Positions 43,112 to 55,100 of a stretch of 64,000 nucleotides of DNA are shown one piece after another. The notes under the pieces were generated by a model, which worked only from the letters and a program-made list of their open reading frames with translations, searched no databases and was not told the DNA's origin. Position 1 is the stretch's first letter; every line of letters starts with the position of its first letter. The position numbers were made by a program, and so were the translations under genes. This DNA is from Chrysaora quinquecirrha (Eukaryota; Cnidaria; Scyphozoa; Semaeostomeae; Pelagiidae): assembly GCA_014526335.1 (NCBI GenBank), contig JACTAT010000029.1:3852105-3916104 (forward strand), written 5' to 3'.

Positions 43112-46100
43112 CTGCAAAAATGATTGTAAAAAGTTACGATTCCTGCATTTCAACACAGCAAGAGATTTAGCATTCATTTGCAGAAAAAGGAATAAAAAAC
43201 ACTCTGGTATCCACAGCGACACTCTGGTATCCTGGTACCCGAGGTATGCAACCTGGTATATGGTATCCAACAATCTGGGGCCCAGTGTAACACTCCAGTA
43301 TCAAGTTTAACACTCTGACATCCAGAGTAAGGTTCTGGTACTTAGTAAAAAATCCGATAGTCAGGATAACACCCTCGAGTACAGGATAATATTCAGGGTA
43401 ACATTTTGATAGTCAGGATATTACTCTTATTCCGACGGGTAAAGTTCTGGAAAAGTCTTTGAAACCTGGTGTAACTTTACTCAAACAGTATAACACAGCC
43501 AGTAATAAAGCATTCATCTGCAATTATCAGCAGAAAATACCTGACTACCTTCCCTTGTATTTGCAGTATAAACAGTATTCATTTGAATTTCAATTCACTG
43601 CTATATGTTAGAAGTAAGATCTTCATGCTCGACCAAATTTCGCTATATAAGTCAAAATCAAAGACTCCTTATCAGCTTCATCAATTCGTTTCTCCTAAGA
43701 ACGTGAATACACTTGTAAATTTGAAAACTTTGCTCATTGATGCATGTGTAAGGGTTTACTCCTTCTATGTTTTTTTTTTTAATTTATTTTACGTAGGCTA
43801 TTTACACAGATATAGCTAAATTACAGCTAATTTAGGCCTACAACCTTCATAAAAAATTTTTAATAAATCTAAAAAAGAGTACTTTACAATTATACTCTAC
43901 CTGCAGGATAAAAACAAAACAAGACAATCGGACTTTCCAAATGAGGTCAGAAGCACACCACACAGAAAGGGATGGCGTGGACGCCACGCGAGGGAACCCC
44001 CAGACGCTACACCTAACTACGGTAGATAGGAAGAATGTAGATAGGAATTTGTAGATAGGAAGAATGATTTGTAAACCCAGCAATATTAGTACTCACCATT
44101 GCAAGCACAAATATGGCCACAAGGTTTGAACAATACACTAGCTTTTTTATCTGAACACACGACGCATTCTTCAATCTAGAAGGAAAAGTAGATGTTATGT
44201 ACGTCATTTATATGTATGTTATGATATGTAACGTATATGCACGGTTAAATATAGCTAGACACATACTAGGGGGCTAGTTAAAAAAACTCGAAGATAGTTT
44301 ATTCTAGCCTAAGATATAAGCATTGTTTGTCAAATATTTGAGAGGAATATTTGACCGTTTAGCCACATCACCAAACGTTGCTTGAAAAGAAAAAACAACC
44401 CTAATATTTTTGCAATGATTTTGAAAAAAAATTATTTGCATGATACAAGCACAAAAAGTTTGACAAGCAAATTTCAAATGTTTGGCAAACACAAGCAATG
44501 TTTGATCGTCAACCAAGGCCTTACGATCGAGCAGCAAAAATAAACGAAGAGTTCAGGCAGCAGAATTCGGATTCTGAAGAAGTCTATATCGAGAATCCAG
44601 CCCATATTGATATTTAGTATAAAATTTCAAAGTCTAAAAATTGAACTTTCCATCGTTCTTGGGTCTTCAAAAAATTACAAAAAGGATTCGTTCAAGAGTC
44701 TGTTTGGCAGCACAAAGTACAGGGCCACAACAGTCGTAATTCTGCCCATCACCCGAGCATCTCTACACTCTTTTTTTTATAAGAATACTATAAATTTTGT
44801 CCAGCCTCAATATTCTTAAGAAATGTTCGTTTTCAGCCTGAATATATTCTTAAAGTATTCTTATTTTTTCAAACCTGATTTGGTTTCAGGGGAACATAAT
44901 CAAAAGAAAAATCATCTCATTACGAGGAAATGGTCGAGCTGGTACCCGAGGTATGCAACCTGGTATATGGTATCCAACAATCTGGGGCCCAGTGTAACAC
45001 TCCAGTATCAAGTTTAACACTCTGACATCCAGAGTAAGGTTCTGGTACTTAGTAAAAAAATCCGATAGTCAGGATAACACCCTCGAGTACAGGATAATAT
45101 TCAGGGTAACATTCTGATAGTCAGGATATTACTCTTATTCCGACGGGTAAAGTTCTGGAAAAGTCTTTGAAACCTGGTGTAACTTTACTCAAACAGTATA
45201 ACACAGCCAGTAATAAAGCATTCATCTGCAATTATCAGCAGAAAATACCTGACTACCTTCCCTTGTATTTGCAGTATAAACAGTATTCATTTGAATTTCA
45301 ATTCACTGCTATATGTTAGAAGTAAGATCTTCATGCTCGACCAGATTTTGCTATATAAGTCAAAATCAAAGACTACTTATCAGGTCCATCAATTCGTTTC
45401 TCCTAAGAACGTGAATACACTTGTAAATTTGAAAGCTTTACTCATTGATGCATGTGTAACTGTTAACGTCTTCTATGTTTGCAGATAGGAAGAATGATTT
45501 GTAAACCCAGCAGTATTAGTACTCACCATTACAAGCACAAATATGACCACATGGTTTGAACAATACACTAGCTTTTTTATCTGAACACACGACACATTCT
45601 TCAATCTATAGAAGTAAAGTATTTGTGCAGTTATACAAGGAAAGACACACAGTATAGTATTAGTTGTAAACATTGTTTGTCAAACATATGAGATTTGCTT
45701 TACAAGAAATGGTTGACCGTTTGGCCACGTCACAAAACATTCCCTCGCAAGCAAAAAAATCTAAATTTGCTGCGCAATGTGTTGGCGAAAAGACTTCTTG
45801 CTTGATACAAGAAAAACTGTTTGACAAAATGGCAGAACATTATGACAAGCAAATTGCAAATGTTTGTAGAACAATGTTTGATCGAGTTTGAAGAATTGAG
45901 GCAGCGACATTATGATACTGAAGAATCCATTATGATACTTATGATAGTATCCGAAATTTAGCCCGCATTGACCCAAGTACAACACCCCAGAGCCCCGTAA
46001 CCTGACCCCAAGACCCCCACAGACCCCTCAGCTGTCCATTGTTCTGGGATTGTTAAACACGTAGTTGCTAGAACCGCTTTGGTAGCCATTTTAGTCCGCT

Positions 46101-49100
46101 GCTAAGAAATTTTGGCTCCTTCTTCAATCAAGTTTTGCCAATGATTTGTCGCATGGAAACTAAATATTTTTCATCAGCTAAAGGGTAAGAGAGTCCTTTA
46201 TGACTTAGGCCTCTTGAGGAAAAACAGTAATCTTCCACTCAGTGATGGGGCAGAGTGAGGGACTTACTGGGAAAAATGTCCCACCAATCAGTAGGATAAA
46301 AATTCCCTGAAAGCAAGATATTGCAACATTTCTCAATTTCACACCACTGTCCACTGTCCAATGTCAGGTTGAACAGACTGAGAAATAAAGGTACTGTTAA
46401 TGAAATATTTTACCTTACTCTTTGACTGTACTGATTCTTTACATATCAAACATTTCTTCACTCTTGGTGAACATAACGAACATGTAGCAATATGAAAACA
46501 CGGTGAAAATATCGTATCACGTGGCATATCCGAACATACGATACAATCAAATGGAGAGTCAGTTGGTTTTGGCTGGGTATTGTTTACTTGTCTCTTCTCT
46601 TTGTCCAAACTAAAAAAAAAGAAATGAGGTAGAATACAATTTAATCAGAGTTAATGGGGCAAATGAAAGGTTTGTTTCATCCGGATTCTCTGTAAGTTTG
46701 GGATTTCGGAAATAAACTAGCGAGACCGCGATGCAGGCTGTGACGTTGCCTTAGTTGGGGCTTGAACCCCGACCTGGCTAAGAGGTAGACGGATAAGACT
46801 ACGACACCACAGCATCTTCAAAAAGGGAACAAAGGATAATAAAGATGGACCACCTCTGGCTGGAATCATACTCATCTGCATATTTGCAAGTTTCAGTCGT
46901 ACTATGTAACTTGCAAAATGTTATGTAATTTGTAATATATTATACAAACTTCAGCGTCATGAAGCGAAAGTCAGCGGCTTATTGGAACCAGGCAAAATAT
47001 GGTTGAGATTTGCCAAGATTTTCCTCGATCACTTATCATTGCAATTGTAGCTGGAATTATACTCACCAACCTACATACTCACAAGTTATAGTATTATCAG
47101 ACCCACCTGGGTTTGACTTTATGGCATTTGCTTAACGCCTTGCAAAGATTTGGATCAGGACATAGATCGAGTGGAGTCTGGTCTTTTTTGTTTTTCAATG
47201 TTAAATCAGCACCGTGGGCTGCCAGGAAACAAGCAATTGAAGCACTGCTTTTCTTCTCTGAACCTGGCATTCCAAATCCCATTAGCAACTAAAAAATAAA
47301 AAAAATTGTATAGTAAGACTATACTTACACGAGCCGTAGTTATCGCTGTATTGTTTTTGTTGTTGTCGTTGAAGTTGCCATCTGCGAAGAGTGGAACTAC
47401 AGACCGACTATAGTCCGACTAGACTTATTGGAAGAGCTCTCAAAAACCTTTTTTAAATTCAGGGGTATAAAACAGGGGAATTATTTCCAATTTAGCTTTA
47501 AAAGGAGGGCTTAATGAAGAGTGGGGGAATTGAGTTTTTATAGTAACTATACCTTGCTAACATCTTTGACATCTTGTAATTGCTTTAACTGTAGCAAAGT
47601 ATGATAACGTAGGGCTTCATGCAGAGGGCTATCACCATCTTTATCAGCAATGTCAAGTTTAGCGCCTTCTCTAACCAACAGCTACAGAGCAACAAAATAT
47701 CAAAAGAAATTAAAAGTCGAAAATCGTCCTCTCAACAACACGAGTATAAATCGTATAAATAAGTTGAAATTTAATAGAAAAGCATAAATAAAAATAAAAA
47801 TATCTTACACGAACGATCTGTGTATGTTGTCTTTGCACTGATAAATGTAACGGTGTCTGCAGATTTGAGTTTTGTGCATCCTTATTTGCATTTCCCTTAG
47901 AAGTAAACAAAGATTAAAAAAGGAACGTAGATCATAAAAAATTGAATTGGATGGCCTAATTCTTAGAGAAGTTCTGAGCGACCTATCTTTATTAGACTGG
48001 AAGTCTAATTAAGGAACGAAAACTACTTCTCAAGGAATACGTATAAAGTGATGATGATGTAAATTAGATTAGCAATATGCTTTACATTAGCGTTCAGTGA
48101 CGAATCGTGGTTATCGGTTCGTTTTGTAGTTCACCTGTTGTATAAGTAGTTCCGCTACTTCAACATGATTGTTCAATGATGCTAAATGAAGTGGTGTATA
48201 GCCATCATCCTTTTTCTCGTTGACAAGCCATGCACGTGTATTTGCAATGAGCATCGAACGTACAGCACTGGGAAAAAGAGAAAAAGGGCATGATTAGACG
48301 GCATAATTAGATGAAAAACAAGGCTTCTCACTTTGATCGTTATTTTGGAGACCTTGAAATGAGAAATAGATTTAAGCTGGTGGTTTGAGTTGGACCACGA
48401 GTAGCAGAAGATCATTTATAGATGACGTCAGCAACCCACAAGAACTTAGATGTTGTGATGGTATGGCAAACGGTACCAACATGTTGGACTATTTTTAGCC
48501 AACATGTTGGCAAACAATATTGGCACAGTTTTCACCCGCATTTAGGTTTGAAACACGATCTGGGTAGAGTTTGTTAGTCTTCGTATAAAAAAGGTATTCT
48601 TATTCGTATAAAAAAGATCAACCAGTCTTCTAACTGGCAAACACAAGGCTTTCAACGATGATTTTACTAGATTGCTAGCTAGAGCAGGCCGTTGTTACCG
48701 AAGATTGAAAGGAAATTTCACTTCAGCAAGAATATTTCTAAGAACTTACGATGCATTTCCTCGAAGTGCAGCATGATGTAGACAGTTGAAACCATTATTG
48801 TTGGTTAATGAAATATCAGCACCAAAATCAAGAAGTAGTTTCACCATATCTTCACGACGTTTTGTGATCGCATCATGTAAAGGACTATCTCCTTCCGAAT
48901 CCTATAGAAAAATTTAATATCTAGTTCAGCAAAGAAATTATTGATAAGTCATTCTCTCCAGACAGATGATATTTACAAAGCCCTTCAAGCTGGGTTCCAA
49001 CTAGTAACTTCCCAATACAAGCTTTTTAAATCCTGGTTTACTCTTTATCAATATCACCCTGTGGTCAGGGACGTAACTCTGTTATGCAATCTGATTGGCT

Positions 49101-52100
49101 AAAAATGCTAAGACAATATGGCATTATCATCAGGTAATTCCCGTTTATTAAGTCGAGTGTTCGAAATTTTTAGATTTAGGACGCAGCACAAAATGGCTTT
49201 GTTGTATTAGTGAAGCGAGTTACCGCGAGTTTCGTAATTAATATAACACGAGTTATAATTAGTGTAACATGAGTTTCGTAATATTTAGGGGGTCATGATC
49301 ATGTCACTATGCCCCGTCCATAGTGTATGGCAATCAACCTTATAATAACTTGCAAGCTCTGTTTTGTACTGACGGCTTCGAGTTAATATCTTCTGTTATT
49401 GCCCTCAGAAACAGTTATAATACCGTAGGATTACCATTCTCCTTCCAAATTTCTAAAACAAAATAAGCCCTCTGGTTGCGAAAAGAGCGTTCACGGTACC
49501 TTATAAAATACAATACCATACAATACAACAAAAAATGAACCATATAGTATCATATAGGATATTTATAACACCGCAGTCAATCGTTAATCTATCTCATATT
49601 GGCTTTACCGTGAATTGACAACAACTAGTCAGTATGCAAAATTTACCGCGTTGCCGATGCTACCATGTTGCCGAATAACAAGAACCGAGGGGCAATTCGC
49701 GTGTTGCAATCTCGTATACACTTTATTCGGAATTCTTTTGTTGTCATAGAAATCCCTAGGAAACCCTTTAGTTTCACTGGAATCTTCAACGTCTTATGAC
49801 GAGTGAAGTGCTCCTCGCCTCACCTAGAAATGGCAATCAAAACTTCTTCGAGCATTGAATGTTGGAGATTTTAAGATACCGGACGTGAAGATGTCTGTTA
49901 AAGGATGCTACTATATTTATGAACATAATTACCTGCAAACAAGCATGGCACTTTAGTGTCAGTAAAGATTTTACTGCCCCTGCATGTCCTTTGTTTACAG
50001 CAACGTGAAGAGGAGTTTGGCCTCTTTTGTTTCTCGGGTTTATGTCTGCGTTTGCTCGTATGAGTAACTCCAACACACATATTTCATCACCAAAAGCAGC
50101 ATGGTGAACGGCTCTGTCACCGTCTTTATCCTAAAAAATCAGTCCAAATCGATGTGTGAGTCAAAACGTAACAAAGTTGAAGGTAAAATGATGTAACTAG
50201 CGCCAGTTGGGTCAATTACATAATCCAGACCTCGAACCCACATCGCTACCGTAGCTGGGGCTCAGACCCCGACTTCCCCAGCTGGACTAGGCCAGGACCC
50301 CACAGCCTATTCTAGGTTTTAATTTCACGATATAACCTCTTCGAGCCCATTCGGGCCTTACTTAATTTGTTGAGATCTCTTGAAGGGATTGTACTAAAGA
50401 GCGAAAAAATGACAGACTGCTCGATTAAGAATAGGAAAATTTTTTGCCTTTTGTCAGTAATGAAGGGCTATCTTGAAAACTTGGAATGTGGAATATTTGA
50501 TTGGAATATTGGAAAATAGGAATGGAATATCGGAATGTCAAAATTTCTCGAAACGGCCTCGAAACCAAGAATTATTGTCGAGTTTTGGACATTGCAATAT
50601 TCCACAATCCAGGTGCTCAAGATAGCCTTTAAGAATTCTGAGAGGATGAGAAAAGGTCCATGACAATCTTTGTTGATTTTAATTAAGATAATGAGAACCA
50701 ACCTCAGTTTCCAGATCTGCATTATGACTAATCAGCATCTTGACAACCTCAACACAGCCATTTTGACTGGCAGCCTGCAAAGCAGTATGTCCAGCAAAGA
50801 CGCCATTTACCTATAAAGCGAAGATAACTTAAGTAAGAACAAAAATGGATATGAATACTCAATAAGGTCTTGGGTAAATTAACTGAACATGCCACTTTTA
50901 TGCTACGTTCAGTGGCGAGTATGTTCAGTGGCGAGTGGTTAAATGAGCTGAACACTTAACATTTGTTGAAAGGTTTCTACCTATTTTTCATGCAGTTATT
51001 TTAGCGTGAAACTCGAGATTTCTAATTGAAAAAAAATTAGAAAGTTACCGAGAATAATTTACATGCATATTCGTATATCGGATAAATATTCAGTGTTTGC
51101 TCATTTGAGTGGCCATAAGAACTGTACTGAACAATCAAACATTCACTGAACAAAGTTTAACACTGGACTGAACAAATTGGCCAACTGAACTGAAATTTTC
51201 ACTAAACGTCAATTCTGGACCATTTAAACGTGATCATCAGAGGCACAGACAGCAAGGCTTTTATACCTTATAATTTGTGCTCCCTAGCGTGGATTTGAAA
51301 CGCAAGACTTAGGCACAAATGGAGCAAAGTGCTGACCATTACTAACGTTGCCCTCATTACACTGCCCAAATACGCTACGATTCTTCTAGCGTCTAACTGA
51401 AGGAGAAATAGATGCACACAATTCTTAATTTGAAAAAATTCAGAAAAAAGACTTACTGGCAATTCTTTACTGTTCAACAGTTCCTCCACTTTTTGAGCGT
51501 CTCCTTCGGCTGCAGCTTTTACTAACTCCTCTGTAGGGTCGCGAGATATGTGTGATTCAAATAGCTTTTTCAAAAGCACAGAAACATGTTCTACAAATAT
51601 AAAAAATTCAGTTTGAAATCCGGTTCGAATGCAATTTTAGATGTAAAAAGATACGGGCAAGGAACAGATATCTCATCAAACAGCGCTGTAAAGTCCAAAT
51701 GGCTACACAATAGCCCGAATAGCGTAAGGCCGTGGCCAAACGATTAATCATTGTTAGTCGAACATTTGTATTTTGCTTTTATACAAACATTGTTTGATCC
51801 CAGGGGGATGGAAAGCGGGTTCGCGCATGCTCAATAAGCCTCTCTCGCACATCCAAAATGAGCATGCGCGAACCCGCTTCCCATCCCCCCCTGGTTTGAT
51901 CTTTTAGCCACGTTGCAACACAACGACGCAAAACACTGTGTGACAAGGAGAACTGGCTTTACAACGTTTTAGAAAAACTTCAAAAACATTCTAATAGTCA
52001 TAAGTCAAAAACATTTAACCTGGGAATGTTCTGTGATGTAGCCAAACGATCAATATTTTGTTGGACAAGCAAATCTCAGACGTTTTGGCAAACAATGTTT

Positions 52101-55100
52101 GATCGTTTGAACAGGGCCTAAAACTCTGATAGTGCAAGTGTACACTACTTTTTTTAAGATCAGATGCTTGCTCCTCGGAAGCTTTACTTTAGCAAATTGT
52201 GATTGAAACATGATCAACGCCCAAGACCACAATAAACAACTTTCACTGAGCCCCTGGCTAAATGATCAAACATTTGTTGGGCAAGCTAATTTCAGACGTT
52301 TGGCAAACAATGTTTGACCGTTTGAACAGGGCCTAAAACTCTGGTAGTGCAAGTGTACACTACTTTTTTTAAGATCAGATGCTTGCTCCTCGGAAGCTTT
52401 ACTTTAGCCAATTGTGATTGAAACATGATCAACGCCCAAGACCACAATAAACAACTTTCACTGAGCCCCTGGCTAAATGATCAAACATTTGTTGGGCAAG
52501 CTAATTTCAGACGTTTGAGAACAATGTTTGATCGCTAGGAGAGGGCTTAAGAAGGAACAAAATTGCATTTCCATAATAAACAGTACAGATAATCTTAGTT
52601 AAACTTACCAGAGGAGTCATCTTCAGTACTGATCTTGGAGACGCACAATGGATTATAGGTCCAGCTTGTTCCAGCAATGTTTATCTGGAAGAAATAAGAA
52701 CAAGATGCTGATTATTAATATATAACCTTTATCAAATAGATACATGCATGAGATTACTTTATTATAATATACAGCTATACAAGATACGAAATGAGTTATG
52801 AAACAAAGAGAGGAGTGTTTTAAGGGGGTTTTAAGACTACGATACGGCATTTTTATGTTTTCCTAAGAAGGGTTCCAGCTTTTTCATTTAGAATAATTAC
52901 TAACTATAAACTTGGGCGTACTTAGTATAATTTGGGTACGGGTATTTGCTACCCATATGGGTTGGATTTTGGCCCTGAAATTCTCTTAACATGCCTATGA
53001 TTTAAGCAAATCAAGTTATAACAGTTTGGTAAATTGAGGAAAACTAAAAATTTGAGCCAAAATAGGTTAATATTGTGTCCAACATGTTCGTAATGATGCC
53101 CAAAGCAATAATATGGCCTAGAAAGTCTTTTTACTCTCATATTCTGCTTGCTATTACCCAAAATATAGGATCTGTACCCGGTCTGTGCCTACATTACACT
53201 TTTGTGGGTCTGAAAAATCTCGGCGGCACATCCCCGTCGATCCTTAAGCTTTTTACCCCCCCCCCCAATATTACATAAGCAAAGGTATTAGATGAGATTC
53301 TAACTGTTACATTACACGTCATTCTGTTTTTATAAAGAACCAGTCAAGTTTTATTAAGGATCATTAACAACTATGCGTATGTAGAAGGCCCGAGAAATTT
53401 AAAGAACATTAGAAGGCCCAAAATTTACTACTAAAGAGAACATCGTTAAGGAACTTCTCAATGTCGAATGCTTTTATCACTGCAAATAACCAAGAATTAG
53501 AAAGCCGGTTCCATTCATTTGCAGTCGAAAATCACATAAATTGTACGTTACACATGTATCAAATGTTTCCTTGAGTAGTCTCGAGCTTTGCTCACATGCA
53601 AGTGTCTCTCTTTTATTGTTAAGACCACTGTATGTGCAGTTAAAATTAAATTAAAGGAACTATTAAGGTCCAAAATAAACTTTTTTGAACTACAATTGCC
53701 GTATGATAAAGCGTTAAGAGGCAAAAGAGGTCCCAAAATCTAAGTGTGATTGCAAGCTATTATCGAGAACTAGGTGTACAGAAAAAACATTTTCGACTTG
53801 AACCAGCTGTAGGTTCCTTATCACAAAGGGAAAAAATTTGCGCAGTGTATCAAAAGCAGCAGTTCACACAGTATCGGAGGAGGATTCCTCGACTCTGAGC
53901 TAACAACTTTCTTAAGAGTTTCATATATACTACATAGTAGTTTGCTGAAAATCTGAGCTTGGATTGATTAAAGAACTTAGAAAATGCCAGTTGTTTAAGC
54001 CGAAAAGAGGCTACAAAAAACCGAAACCGACTAGGGAAAGATTAGGTAATTTGTTGGGCAAAACACTAAACGTGCAACCTAAATTTTCCAAACCCAAACC
54101 ATGTCTACCCCTAAATTTTGTTACTCGTATAGATCAATGCATAAAAAAGAGTGTTTAACATTTTGTATTCCAAAAGCAGATGCTCTTTGCAATGGAATGC
54201 AAAGAATTTCATTGACAATCGTCAGGAATGATATACAGAGTAGTATGTGGCATCTTTTTGGTATTTATACAATGTTATTTATATTACTTTAGGACAATTT
54301 AAGTTTGACACCTTGAAGAAGTCGCGAGGAAAGCCTATCTCATCTAATTTTGTCATGGCAATGAGAGATCAATGGCAGTATTCCTCAGTTTTCTGATGTT
54401 TTGATGAGATTTTCTTGTGAACAATTTAGCTAAATATTCAGGTATACGAAAGTGTAACGATTTGTACATAATTGCAGCAGTTTCTTTGGTTTTGAAATCG
54501 GTTAAAGTTGGCCACTGTTGACTTTGTACCAAAGGTGTAGCGGGAGTGTCAAATTTGCTGTTTGTAACAATTCTAGCCGCTTGATTGTGGAACATTTGGA
54601 GGGTTCGCATGTTGGTCACCCGACAGTTCCACCAAACGGAACAACAATAACGAAAGTGAGGTTCTACAATGCCTCGGTACATCATAGTGTATTTTCGGTA
54701 AAAACTTTTTGGAATATTTCAGAAAGCCTACTGCACGCGATACTTTTGAACGTAAATTTATTAATATGTTCCTTCCAGTCCAGGTTTCTATCAGCAATCA
54801 CACCTAAATAGTTCGCGTATTGAACGTCTTCAACGGGAGAGTCACCAATAAGAACTTAGGGGGGTTCCAGTTTCGTTTGTGATCTTCTTAATGTTAGGAT
54901 GGGAACCGATAATCAGCGCTTGTGTTTTAAGGATATTTGATGAGAGCTTGTTAGCCGGAGCCATTGCTTCAAGAATTCATTGTTTAGGGTTTGATTTATG
55001 TCTTCTAAGCTTTTAGAAGAGTAAGAAATAATTGCATCGTCTGCATAAATTGTGACTTTGCCTTTTGTGAGAGAATAACTTTTCCGCAATTAAGACTTAT

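Larger units (their letters stand above)
43232..45620. repeat. MIB1: Direct duplication containing the MIB1 RING 2 exon
   Basis: Copy 1 is 43232-44190 and copy 2 is 44939-45620. The block 43232-43770 aligns to 44939-45480 with only about ten differences by eye. Copy 1 has about 280 bp extra at 43771-44050, rich in GTAGATAGGAAGAATG repeats. The exon and flanks align again at offset 1430. Beyond the exon (44190-44700 against 45620-46050) similarity drops sharply although the same order of repeats can be followed. Confidence 0.92.

Noticed and set aside
46725..46820. Functional tRNA gene on the minus strand
   Set aside because: Box A- and box B-like words are present but no acceptor stem pairs, and related copies with shared non-tRNA tails occur elsewhere, so it is a SINE.
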